From Candidatus Zixiibacteriota bacterium (GTDB lineage Bacteria; Zixibacteria; MSB-5A5; GN15; FEB-12): a DNA stretch of 64,000 bases. The position numbers were made by a program, and so were the translations under genes. The notes below the pieces were generated by a model. That model did not search any database, was not told where the DNA came from, and worked only from the letters and a program-made list of their open reading frames with translations. Within the stretch, counting starts at the first letter, position 1, and each line of letters opens with the position of its first letter. Of this stretch, positions 27,755 to 35,165 are shown piece by piece. Where the stretch lies: NCBI GenBank assembly GCA_035380245.1, contig DAOSXA010000002.1:124001-188000 (forward strand). The letters are read 5' to 3'.

Positions 27755-28915
27755 ATGCAGTTCGCGAATAGACTGAAACGTTTAGGCACCGAAAGCGCAT
27801 TTGAGGTGCTGGCAAGAGCCAAGCAGTTGGAGGCGCAGGGTAAATCGGTTATCCATCTTGAGATTGGCGAGCCTGATTTCGATACCCCGACCAACATCTG
27901 TGAAGCTGGAATTAAGGCGATCCGCGACGGCAAAACCCATTACTGTCCGTCAGCAGGTATCCCCACGGCGCGGCAGACGATTGCCGACTATGTCTCCAAG
28001 ACTCGCGGCATCAATGTCGCCCCCGAAAGCACCGTGGTTATGCCTGGCGCCAAGCCCTTGTTGTTCAATGCGATCTTTGCATTAGTTAATGAGGGGGATG
28101 AGGTCATCGTCCCGAATCCGGGTTACCCCATTTACGAATCGGTAGTTGACTATGTCGGTGCTACGCCGGTTCCGATGAAGCTTTCCGAAGAAACCGGTTT
28201 CCGCTTTTCTGCTGATTATCTCAGATCCCTGATAACCGACAAGACCAGCATGATCATCGTCAACTCACCTCAGAATCCAACCGGCGGCATTCTCACAATG
28301 GCCGAGCTGGAAGCGATCTATGAGATGGCTGAGGAACATAACCTCTGGATTCTGACCGATGAAATCTACTCGCGCATTGTTTACGATGTTCCGTTCCAGT
28401 CGATTCTCCCGGTACCGGGCGCGTTGAAACGGACGATCATGGTCGACGGTATGTCGAAAACCTACTCCATGACCGGTTGGCGTCTGGGGTATGGCGTGAT
28501 GCCGAAAGAAGTCGCGGATGTTCTGACGAAACTGGCGATCAACAACTTCTCCTGCACCGCGACCTTCGCTCAGGACGCTCTGGTCGAAGCTCTCACCGGA
28601 CCGCAGGACGACGTCGTGAAGATGGTCACGGAATTCCAGAAGCGCCGCGATGTTTTCGTCGACGGACTGAATAAGATCAAGAACGTGAGCTGCACCAAGC
28701 CGCTCGGCGCTTTTTATGTCTTCCCAAACATCACCAAGACCGGTATCGAGTCACGCACACTGGCCAAACGTTTGCTTGAAGATGCCGGTGTGGCGTGTCT
28801 GTCCGGAACGGCGTTTGGCAAGTTCGGAGAAGGTTACCTGAGATTCTCTTATGCCAACTCAGTTGAGAATATCAAGGAAGCCCTGGTCCGTATCGATAAG
28901 CTGTTGAATGGTTGA
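27755..28915 (+). CDS. Class I/II PLP-dependent aminotransferase (aspartate aminotransferase-like)
   Basis: A 386-residue fold-type I aminotransferase. Landmarks are the substrate-binding EIGEPDFDTP near residue 40, NSPQNPTGG (Asn contacting PLP), TDEIYSRIVYD (Asp and Tyr contacting the ring) and the PLP Lys in MSKTYSMTGWRLGYG. The C-terminal Arg for the substrate carboxylate is in YLRFSYA. Subgroup I-gamma aspartate, prephenate or aromatic aminotransferases are the likely functions; the exact substrate cannot be set from sequence alone. It shares a transcript with transketolase and is followed by a terminator. Confidence 0.9.
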   Translation: MQFANRLKRLGTESAFEVLARAKQLEAQGKSVIHLEIGEPDFDTPTNICEAGIKAIRDGKTHYCPSAGIPTARQTIADYVSKTRGINVAPESTVVMPGAKPLLFNAIFALVNEGDEVIVPNPGYPIYESVVDYVGATPVPMKLSEETGFRFSADYLRSLITDKTSMIIVNSPQNPTGGILTMAELEAIYEMAEEHNLWILTDEIYSRIVYDVPFQSILPVPGALKRTIMVDGMSKTYSMTGWRLGYGVMPKEVADVLTKLAINNFSCTATFAQDALVEALTGPQDDVVKMVTEFQKRRDVFVDGLNKIKNVSCTKPLGAFYVFPNITKTGIESRTLAKRLLEDAGVACLSGTAFGKFGEGYLRFSYANSVENIKEALVRIDKLLNG

Positions 28916-28943
28916 TCTACTCGACTATTATATGATATGATCG

Positions 28944-28975
28944 AAGCCGGGTCTAAAAGCCCGGCTTTCCTTTTG
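28944..28975 (+). terminator. Rho-independent terminator after the aminotransferase gene
   Basis: AAGCCGGG (28944-28951) pairs with CCCGGCTT (28960-28967) around an eight-base loop, followed by TCCTTTTG. It ends the tkt-aminotransferase transcript. Confidence 0.85.
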
Positions 28976-28990
28976 TTTCCCGGTTTTTAA

Positions 28991-29019
28991 TTGATTCGCG
29001 CACATCCGGTCTTTACCGT
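28991..29019 (+). promoter_or_regulatory. Possible promoter of the murein-peptide cluster
   Basis: TTGATT (28991-28996), a 17-base spacer and TACCGT (29014-29019) place the expected RNA start at about the A of ATG 29026, which has no proper Shine-Dalgarno sequence. The -10 box is weak (three of six). Confidence 0.35.
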
Positions 29020-29025
29020 TGGATC

Positions 29026-29823
29026 ATGCGTTATTGTTATGTTACTAATAATCTGGTCGATCTGTGGAGTGCGCCGAAATTCGAATGTGAGCGTGTCAGC
29101 CAGCTCTTCTGGGGTGAACCTGTCGAATTGATGCAATCGGAGGAAGGTTTCGCTCAGGTACGTCAACCTGACGGTTACGAAGGTTGGGTAGATAGTCGTT
29201 TCCTGGCTCCCATGACATCCGATGACTATCACGCTGCAATAGGTAATTCAAATGCCGTCGTTCGCATCAACACCGCCGACATTTTCGCAAATACGCGAGG
29301 GCAGATTATCCCGCCGTTTTTTTTGTATTTCGGGACGAGGCTGAAAACCGAGCCGCTCAAATCGGCGTTCGTAAAAGTCCGAATGCCCGACAGCAGCCAT
29401 TTCTACATCAAAAAGACAACCATAAGACCACTTGATTTTGAGATACCGGTTCCTGTCAACGGGATGTCGGTAATAGCAGAGGCACGACGCTTTTTAGGCG
29501 TGCCGTATCTCTGGGGCGGGGTATCTCCGGCCGGTTTCGATTGTTCCGGATTCGTACGAACCGTGTATTCGTCGCTGGGGATATACTTGCCCCGTGACAC
29601 TAAGGATCAGATCAAGGCGGGAAGTCGAATCGAGCTCGATAAGCTGAAAGCCGGCGATTTGCTGTTCTTCAAGCGTCATGTCGCCATCGCGCTGGATGAA
29701 AAGAACTTCATCCATAGTTCGCGCGGCGGTGGAGGTGTTCGCATTAACAGCCTTGATCTCAATGACCCTTCCTGTCGGATCGACCTGAAAGACACCTTTG
29801 ACCAGGCTCGGAGGATTCTGTGA
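29026..29823 (+). CDS. NlpC/P60 family peptidase with SH3 domains (YkfC-like)
   Basis: A 265-residue cysteine peptidase. Two SH3-like segments (about 1-70 and 80-135, YEGWVDSRFL and FVKVRMPDSSHFYIKK) precede the NlpC/P60 domain: catalytic Cys173 in FDCSGFV, His218 in RHVAIAL and His230 in NFIHSS. LGVPYLWGGVSPAGFDCSGF, split here as LGVPYLWGG and FDCSGF, is the family core. No signal peptide is seen, so it probably acts in the cytoplasm. This architecture is that of gamma-D-Glu-diamino acid endopeptidases of the YkfC type, which release L-Ala-D-Glu from murein peptides. The next gene encodes the enzyme that would use that dipeptide. Confidence 0.88.
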   Translation: MRYCYVTNNLVDLWSAPKFECERVSQLFWGEPVELMQSEEGFAQVRQPDGYEGWVDSRFLAPMTSDDYHAAIGNSNAVVRINTADIFANTRGQIIPPFFLYFGTRLKTEPLKSAFVKVRMPDSSHFYIKKTTIRPLDFEIPVPVNGMSVIAEARRFLGVPYLWGGVSPAGFDCSGFVRTVYSSLGIYLPRDTKDQIKAGSRIELDKLKAGDLLFFKRHVAIALDEKNFIHSSRGGGGVRINSLDLNDPSCRIDLKDTFDQARRIL

Positions 29824-30851
29824 TGCAAGTCGACAGTGTACGTGTCGATCTCCCTTTGAAAAAACGATTTGCCACGGCCGCCGGGGCTGCGGACGTTAAA
29901 TCAAACTATCTGACCTTACTTAATAATCGTTACTCGGGTGAAGCAGCCCCTTCGGTGGCCTACGGCCCGACAGACGAAGAACTACGAGAAGACCTCGAAA
30001 AAGGGATGGATTATATTCGAGGTCTCGATAAAGTTGAAATCGGTACTCTCGAAGCGATTGACCACCTTCCCATCAATCCGCTAGCCCGATCGGCTCTTAT
30101 GGGTATGACTCTCAACTATCTGTCCGGTGAGAGCCGTCGCTATGCCTGGGAGTTGCTGGGGCTCTCAACGCCGTTGGGAATCAAGAGCTCATTCACGATC
30201 AGTGTCGACAAGTCCTCGGACATGATCGATGCTATCCGAGCGACGGATTATCCGATCGTAAAAATCAAGATGGGACACGAAGAAGATGTTCTGCTTCTGG
30301 ATGCGCTCGAACAGGTCAAAGGTAAAGAGATTCGTGTCGATGCCAACGGCGGCTGGTCGTGCGCCAAAGCGGAAGAGATGCTGTATCATCTCGGACGAAT
30401 CGGCGTCAGGATCATCGAGCAACCGACTAAAATAGAGTTCGTCGATGAATGGCAACATCTCAAGGGAAAAGACTCCGAGGTGTTGTTGCTGGCCGATGAA
30501 GGACTCAACACGATCAACGATTACGAGCGAATCAAGAGCGGAATAGACGGTATCAATATCAAACTCGAGAAATCGGGTGGCATTCTCGAAGGAATGCGTC
30601 TCGCCAATCGAGCCCGTCAGGACAATAAGAAAGTCATGTTGGGTTGTATGGTCGAATCCTCGGTCGGTATTGCCCAGGCTGTTTATATGTCTTCACTGGC
30701 TGACTACTTCGACCTTGACGGACCGTTGTTGCTGGAGCACGACATCGCCCGAGGCATTCGTTATGACCGTGAATCTATCGAAGTTGACCGTGAAATAATC
30801 GGCGGACCGAAGTTAAAACGTGATGTTCTTCAGAAGTATATTAAAGTCTGA
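29823..30851 (+). CDS. Dipeptide epimerase (L-Ala-D/L-Glu epimerase type, enolase superfamily)
   Basis: A 342-residue member of the muconate lactonizing subgroup. The catalytic and metal residues of dipeptide epimerases are all present: Lys147-x-Lys149 (VKIKMG), Asp173 (RVDANGG), Glu199 (IIEQP), Asp225-Glu226 (ADEG) and Lys247 (IKLEKSGG). It would invert the Glu of L-Ala-D-Glu so ordinary peptidases can cleave the dipeptide. ATG 29823 sits in the stop of the NlpC/P60 gene (TGATG), with GGAGG eight bases upstream; GTG 29820 is the alternative. Adjacency to a YkfC-like peptidase supports murein-peptide recycling over other dipeptides. Confidence 0.9.
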   Translation: MQVDSVRVDLPLKKRFATAAGAADVKSNYLTLLNNRYSGEAAPSVAYGPTDEELREDLEKGMDYIRGLDKVEIGTLEAIDHLPINPLARSALMGMTLNYLSGESRRYAWELLGLSTPLGIKSSFTISVDKSSDMIDAIRATDYPIVKIKMGHEEDVLLLDALEQVKGKEIRVDANGGWSCAKAEEMLYHLGRIGVRIIEQPTKIEFVDEWQHLKGKDSEVLLLADEGLNTINDYERIKSGIDGINIKLEKSGGILEGMRLANRARQDNKKVMLGCMVESSVGIAQAVYMSSLADYFDLDGPLLLEHDIARGIRYDRESIEVDREIIGGPKLKRDVLQKYIKV

Positions 30852-32847
30852 TGTTGTGCTGATTGCCGCCTTGCTGATTTTACTCTGGCCGGCGGCGACA
30901 TCCCAGGCGCAGACGGAAAGACAGGACCCGACTGTCACCTTCATCTATCCCGAAGAAGGTCAATTGATAGGGGCTGTCGATTCCAGTTTCGTGTTGGGAC
31001 ATGTCGATCATCCTCAACAAGGAGCTGTCTTTCTTCTGACTATCAACGGCGATACCGTTCAGGTCCATGAAGGGGGAGGTTTTATTGCCTGGGTACCTCT
31101 TGAACCGGGAGAGTTCCGTTTCATTGCCAGGGCGGTTGCTTTTAAAAAGCAACCTGATCTCGTAGGAGAAAACGGAATTTCATCGTTGCTGATGCGTCTC
31201 GTCGAAAAAACTCCGCAATTGCCACCTGAAGTTTTAGGATGGGTATCAGACACTCTGACCGTACAAGTTCCCGAACCTGACCAGCCCCTTCCCGATGACA
31301 GCCTCCTGATAGTGGGGGATTATCGTCCGCCGTCAGGGAATCTCGCTCTAGGTTCAGGGGAACAATTGATATTGAGTTTCCGTGGAACACCCGGTTGTCG
31401 TGCCTGGGCTTCAATTGAAGGTGTTGTCGACTCGATTCCTATGAGCGAGGAGATACCTCAATTTCAACCATACTGGGGTGAAGCGGTTTTCGGGATTGGC
31501 GCTGTACCGGAATCGCTTATGGTAGCTGGAGTCTACACCGGGTTCTGGGAGGTTCCATGCCATCTGACCGGTGACAAAATCTACCCGACATATCATCTGG
31601 CGCCTCCTTCGCGAGCTCAGATATTTGGCCGACTTCTTTCAAGCACGCCTTCGACGAATCGAGCAAGCCTGGCCGATCTTATGGAGCTATCCTGTTATGA
31701 ACCGATCTCAATTTCTGCCGGATATAGAGTCAGTATCAACAGCGCTCGTTTCCCGGTTACGGTTGAGTTTACGGATACCTTACAGGTGATAAGATATGGG
31801 CCACGCCGAGGCTATTTCGCAATTGCCCAGCCGGCAGGAGTACGGGCGTTGGCTATTGGGGGAGAGGGTGACTGGTATCGTCTTCGTCTCGCACCGGGAC
31901 AATACGCCTGGGCCAATCGCCTTTCGGTGAAAACACTTGCTCCCGGTTTACTCCCTCCCAAATCGCTTCTGAGAGCAATTCGGTGCCATAGTCTCGATGA
32001 CCGTCTGGAAATTGAGTTCCCGCTAAGCGGCAAGCATCCTTTCCGGATAATCGAAGAATCAACCAGGGAAATTCGACTGCAATTGTTCGGTGTGACTTCG
32101 GATACCGACTGGATCAGGTACGAAGCCGATGATGACCTCGTTGAGATGGCCAGTTGGTACCAACCACAGGAAGATGTGTACGAATTCCGTTTGTCGCTGC
32201 ATCACAAATTGTGGGGCTATGATACCGAGTATCGGGGCAACAGCCTGGTGTTGACTTTGAAACGCGAGCCGGATGATATCGGCGACCTCGAGCATAAACT
32301 CATCGTGCTTGATCCGGGCCATTCATCCGATCCTGGAGCGATCGGACCGACCGGTCTGACCGAAGCGGAGGTCAACCTAGACATTGCCCTTGAATTATAC
32401 AAGGAACTCCGGCGTCACGGTGCGGATGTTGTCATGACTCGCTACGACGATCGCAATGTGCCTTTGTACTCACGCCCGGCTTTCGCTGATTCCGTTGGTG
32501 CCGACCTGTTTATTTCGATTCATAACAATGCTTTGCCGGATGGGGTAAATCCGTTCGAGAATAACGGAGCTTCGGTTTATTACTACCATCCCCATTCGCT
32601 GGATTTGGCGCGAGCGGTCCATCACTGTCTGCTGGACGAGATCGATCTCCCGGACCATGGTCTCTATCATGGAAATCTGGCCGTTGCTCGCTCTACCGCC
32701 TATCCGGCAATACTCATAGAGTGCGCCTTCATGATTCTCCCCGAACAGGAGGCGATGCTTAAGGATGTCGGATTCCGCAAAAAAATAGCCCGCGGAATTC
32801 GTGAAGGAGTTGAACGTTTTCTGAAGGATCGCAAAGATGAGCGATAG
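30823..32847 (+). CDS. N-acetylmuramoyl-L-alanine amidase (Amidase_3) with long N-terminal region
   Basis: A 674-residue exported protein. A signal peptide (ending AATSQA) is followed by about 460 residues of beta-rich sequence, including a segment that begins PTVTFIYPEEGQLIGAVDSSF, shortened here to PTVTFIYPEEGQL, and at least one SH3-like part. The C-terminal zinc amidase (about 485-670) has ligands His500 (LDPGHS), Glu514 (GLTEAEVN) and His in SIHNNAL, and the catalytic Glu in IECAFM. It would cut the bond between MurNAc and the stem peptide, acting at the wall or septum. It overlaps the epimerase by 29 bases; GTG 30820 is an alternative start. Confidence 0.88.
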   Translation: MFFRSILKSDVVLIAALLILLWPAATSQAQTERQDPTVTFIYPEEGQLIGAVDSSFVLGHVDHPQQGAVFLLTINGDTVQVHEGGGFIAWVPLEPGEFRFIARAVAFKKQPDLVGENGISSLLMRLVEKTPQLPPEVLGWVSDTLTVQVPEPDQPLPDDSLLIVGDYRPPSGNLALGSGEQLILSFRGTPGCRAWASIEGVVDSIPMSEEIPQFQPYWGEAVFGIGAVPESLMVAGVYTGFWEVPCHLTGDKIYPTYHLAPPSRAQIFGRLLSSTPSTNRASLADLMELSCYEPISISAGYRVSINSARFPVTVEFTDTLQVIRYGPRRGYFAIAQPAGVRALAIGGEGDWYRLRLAPGQYAWANRLSVKTLAPGLLPPKSLLRAIRCHSLDDRLEIEFPLSGKHPFRIIEESTREIRLQLFGVTSDTDWIRYEADDDLVEMASWYQPQEDVYEFRLSLHHKLWGYDTEYRGNSLVLTLKREPDDIGDLEHKLIVLDPGHSSDPGAIGPTGLTEAEVNLDIALELYKELRRHGADVVMTRYDDRNVPLYSRPAFADSVGADLFISIHNNALPDGVNPFENNGASVYYYHPHSLDLARAVHHCLLDEIDLPDHGLYHGNLAVARSTAYPAILIECAFMILPEQEAMLKDVGFRKKIARGIREGVERFLKDRKDER

Positions 32848-33082
32848 TCAGAACAGCAAGAAATACGGACCTTCGTGGCTAATTTACACCTCGTTGGTGA
32901 TCGTTGGAATTCTCCTTTTGGCCGATGCGGTACAAATGCTCACGCTTACCCGTTGGACGGCCAAGGTTGGTATCGGTTTAATCTGGTCGGCGATTGCATT
33001 GTTGACAGGCAAAGGGCGCTGGGCGGGGAACCTTGCCGTGATCATCATCTGGGCGGGCATTATCGCAACATATTTGTTCTGA
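32837..33082 (+). CDS. Small membrane protein of unknown function
   Basis: An 81-residue protein I do not recognise. It has three hydrophobic stretches (about 15-33, 40-57 and 62-80) separated by short polar turns (LTRWTAK and TGKGRWAG), so it is probably a three-helix or re-entrant membrane protein. AAGGAT lies eight bases before ATG 32837, and the gene overlaps the amidase by 11 bases, so it is cotranscribed with the murein cluster. It could also belong with the two membrane genes downstream. Confidence 0.65.
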   Translation: MSDSQNSKKYGPSWLIYTSLVIVGILLLADAVQMLTLTRWTAKVGIGLIWSAIALLTGKGRWAGNLAVIIIWAGIIATYLF

Positions 33083-33160
33083 GATTCTCCTTACTCAACG
33101 AGAGCGTTGCTCCATCATCCACGTGAAGCAGGGCAAGATCGTGGAGATAAGCGATAATCG

Positions 33161-33189
33161 TTGCATCGATTGTCGGCGTTCGCTAAATT
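33161..33189 (+). promoter_or_regulatory. Possible promoter abutting the exosortase-like gene
   Basis: TTGCAT (33161-33166), a 17-base spacer and TAAATT (33184-33189) end immediately before ATG 33190. The predicted RNA start would fall near the second in-frame ATG at 33196, implying a leaderless message. Confidence 0.35.
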
Positions 33190-33780
33190 ATGCCTATGGG
33201 CAAGCGCTCGAAAAGCAAATCGTTTAAAGCCCAAAGCAAGGAGGACGATTCCCGGGGAAGACGGTCTCTCAATCCGGCCGTTCGTTTCGTACTTCTGTTT
33301 CTCCTGCTTGTTATCATCCTGGGGCTTTTGTATGCCCATCTGACCGCCTCGTATCACGAGAAAATTGCCTGGGTGATGGATATTACGGCTGTGCTGACGG
33401 GTTGGATCATGTCAGTCGTTCCCGGCGACAGCTACCGTTTCGGTACGGTTTGTGTTTACAACGGCTTCACCGTTGAAATAATCGACGAATGCACCGGCCT
33501 GCTGGAAATGGTTATTTACAGCGCCGCGGTGCTCGCATTCTCGACCTCGATCCGCAACAAGCTCAAGGGCCTGGCGATTGGCATCCCGGCGATTTTCGTG
33601 TTTAATCTCGTGCGTATCGTCGTTCTACTTCTGGTAGGGGCTCACTCTCAGAGCCTTTTTGAATTCATGCACCTCTATTTCTGGCAGGCGACTCTTATCA
33701 TCATGATCGCTGCCGTGTGGATCGGCTGGCTCTACCTGGTGGTTTTCCGTGAAAAAAGAATGCTGGCTGTTCCTCAGTAA
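33190..33780 (+). CDS. Exosortase/archaeosortase-family membrane transpeptidase (XrtH-like)
   Basis: A 196-residue polytopic protein with a basic N-terminus (1-30) and about five membrane helices. The three residues that define exosortases are present in the right order: Cys101 in DECTGLLEM, Arg142 in FNLVRIVVL and His161 in FMHLYFWQ. Exosortases cleave C-terminal sorting tags of exported proteins. The short length and the EFMHLYFWQ segment recall the exosortase H subgroup, from memory. ATG 33196 is the alternative start; neither has a clear ribosome binding site. The next gene overlaps by 32 bases and is probably its partner. No protein with a recognisable C-terminal tag is in the window. 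Confidence 0.82.
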   Translation: MPMGKRSKSKSFKAQSKEDDSRGRRSLNPAVRFVLLFLLLVIILGLLYAHLTASYHEKIAWVMDITAVLTGWIMSVVPGDSYRFGTVCVYNGFTVEIIDECTGLLEMVIYSAAVLAFSTSIRNKLKGLAIGIPAIFVFNLVRIVVLLLVGAHSQSLFEFMHLYFWQATLIIMIAAVWIGWLYLVVFREKRMLAVPQ

Positions 33781-34234
33781 GCTGATCGGGGCCAGCTTGA
33801 TCCTGGGCTGGATCTGGTTTGCCTGGTGGCAGGAAGTCTATCCGGACATGCTGCGACCGGTAGCCGTTCCGTTCTTTCGCCTGTTGGGCGTTAAGCGATG
33901 GTTTCTTGAACTGCTGATGCATCACTACACCAGCCTGATTCCATACCTGGCGCTGGTTATTGCCACACCGGGGCATATCAAGAACTACGGTCGAGGCTTA
34001 GTTGCTTTTTTCGGGGGGAGTGGTGTAATTATCCTTGGACATTTACTGATGTCGGCGGTGGTGTTTTTTATCGTTGATGCCTACGGTTTGGGTAAAACCG
34101 CCTACCGGCTGACCGTACCGGTTTATCTTATCAACGATTCTTTCCCGCTGGTGCTCTGGTTGTTGTTCTACCATGAAATTCTGATCAAGTTATTTCCACT
34201 CCTTCGCTTTAGCGACAGCCAATCCGCCAGGTAG
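33749..34234 (+). CDS. Membrane protein paired with the exosortase-like enzyme
   Basis: A 161-residue protein with four hydrophobic segments (about 8-25, 60-75, 83-110 and 130-150). It starts at GTG 33749 inside the exosortase-like gene (32-base overlap) with GGTGG just upstream, so the two are translationally coupled. I know of small membrane proteins that accompany exosortase H genes, and this may be one, but the sequence itself shows no motif that proves it. PVYLINDSFPLVLWLLFYHEI near the C-terminus, here cut to NDSFPLVLWLLFYHEI, carries the only conserved-looking polar residues. Confidence 0.6.
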   Translation: MKKECWLFLSKLIGASLILGWIWFAWWQEVYPDMLRPVAVPFFRLLGVKRWFLELLMHHYTSLIPYLALVIATPGHIKNYGRGLVAFFGGSGVIILGHLLMSAVVFFIVDAYGLGKTAYRLTVPVYLINDSFPLVLWLLFYHEILIKLFPLLRFSDSQSAR

Positions 34235-34272
34235 AAGCTCGTGGGAAGTACTATAGCTTAATCATAAAAAAG

Positions 34273-34344
34273 TACCCCCGCCAGGAATCGAACCTGGATT
34301 TCCGGCTCCGGAGGCCGACGCGCTATCCGTTGCACCACGGGGGC
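34273..34344 (-). tRNA. tRNA-Arg (anticodon CCG)
   Basis: Read on the minus strand from 34344, the 72-base sequence folds into a full cloverleaf: acceptor GCCCCCG with CGGGGGT (G-U at the first pair), D stem GTGC/GCGC, anticodon stem TCGGC/GCCGG with loop CTCCGGA, and T stem CCAGG/CCTGG with loop TTCGATT. The anticodon CCG reads the Arg codon CGG. The 3' CCA is not encoded: the A at 34273 is followed by CTTTTTTA, a T-run that could also end transcription. Confidence 0.95.
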
Positions 34345-34391
34345 ATCTCTTACTGAAACCAGAAGATACCAAGGGGGTACCTTGAGGCCTA

Positions 34392-34420
34392 TAAATAATC
34401 TTCCGAAACATGCTTGGCAA
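34392..34420 (-). promoter_or_regulatory. Possible promoter of the tRNA-Arg gene
   Basis: On the minus strand TTGCCA (34420-34415), a 17-base spacer and TATTTA (34397-34392) precede the tRNA by 47 bases. The same TTGCCA -35 with a 17-base spacer occurs before leuS. Confidence 0.35.
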
Positions 34421-34438
34421 CCAGTATTTCAATAGAAA

Positions 34439-34468
34439 TTCATACATAAACGAGATTAAGCATATAAT
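34439..34468 (+). promoter_or_regulatory. Possible promoter of the rimP operon
   Basis: TATAAT (34463-34468) is a perfect -10 box; TTCATA (34439-34444) with an 18-base spacer is a fair -35. Transcription from here would give a leader of about 230 bases before rimP. Confidence 0.4.
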
Positions 34469-34669
34469 GAGTGAATCAAAAGCGAGCTCTGCATGGAATT
34501 ACGATGGCTGAAATATGGAGTATCACATTATAAATCAACAGGATAGAGACATGAAACGACCAGGGGGAGAGGGGATTTTAGGGATTGGTTCATAGTCTGA
34601 CTATAGACCACAATCTGTCGAGAAATTTGTTGCGTACAAACAAGTTAATGGTTAACTTATCCAGTTCTC

Positions 34670-34690
34670 GTGGGCAATTGCCCACTTTTT
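34670..34690 (+). terminator. Intrinsic terminator or attenuator just before rimP
   Basis: GTGGGC (34670-34675), loop AATT and GCCCAC (34680-34685) form a perfect hairpin followed by TTTTTATT. It ends four bases before the GGAG that serves rimP (34694-34697). No gene upstream on this strand needs a terminator at this point, because the exosortase pair ends 435 bases earlier. It therefore fits a conditional stop in the operon leader. Confidence 0.7.
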
Positions 34691-34704
34691 ATTGGAGTAT
34701 TGCT

Positions 34705-35151
34705 TTGGCGCAGAACTTGAAAGAACAAGTTACGGCTTTAATTGAAGGCCCTTTAAAGGACGAAGGGTGTGAATTGGCTGAAGTGGTCCTGTCACAGTAC
34801 AAGGGATCGTTCACACTCAAGCTGTTCGTTTATTCGCCCCAGGGGGTAAGCCTTGATCGTTGCGCCGAGTTGTCGGATTTGGTCGGAGACCTGATTGACG
34901 GAACCGATTTGTTCGAAAACGGTTATCTGTTGGAAGTGTCGTCGCCGGGTCTGGACCGGCCTTTAAAACAGGCCATAGATTACAAATACCGTGTGGGTGA
35001 GAGCATTATCGTTGAGTTTGTCGAACCTAAGCGGAAAAAAATACAGGCTGAGATCATTTCAGCTACAGATACGGACATTGAGCTGAAAGACGACAGCGGG
35101 ACTTTCCGACTGCCCTTGTCCGAGGTGAAACAGTCAAAAATCGTATTCTAA
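34705..35151 (+). CDS. rimP: Ribosome maturation factor RimP
   Basis: Assists 30S subunit assembly. TTG 34705 with GGAG at 34694-34697 gives 148 residues starting MAQNLKEQV, the normal RimP length; the frame is open to 34585, but that extra part is unlike the family. The N-terminal alpha/beta domain contains the characteristic acidic helix (LDRCAELSDLVGDLID), then YLLEVSSPGLDRPL, the best-known RimP signature, and the C-terminal SH3-like barrel (ELKDDSGTFRLPLSEV). It heads the rimP-nusA-infB operon found in most bacteria. Confidence 0.93.
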   Translation: MAQNLKEQVTALIEGPLKDEGCELAEVVLSQYKGSFTLKLFVYSPQGVSLDRCAELSDLVGDLIDGTDLFENGYLLEVSSPGLDRPLKQAIDYKYRVGESIIVEFVEPKRKKIQAEIISATDTDIELKDDSGTFRLPLSEVKQSKIVF

Positions 35152-35165
35152 CGGAGAATACTTAG

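Larger units (their letters stand above)
34421..34704 (+). other. Gene-free leader region of the rimP-nusA-infB operon
   Basis: About 280 bases without a supportable gene between the tRNA promoter and rimP. It is A+T-rich at its left end and purine-rich around 34560-34580. From left to right it holds a consensus TATAAT (34463-34468), a short inverted repeat ATAGT/ACTAT (34592-34604), a 7-bp inverted repeat AAGTTAA/TTAACTT (34642-34658) and the T-tailed hairpin at 34670-34690. The features point to a long regulated leader RNA. No known riboswitch motif is apparent. Confidence 0.55.

Noticed and set aside
34585..34704. N-terminal extension of RimP from 34585
   Set aside because: It runs through the T-tailed hairpin at 34670-34690 and is unlike RimP; TTG 34705 has GGAG at the right distance.
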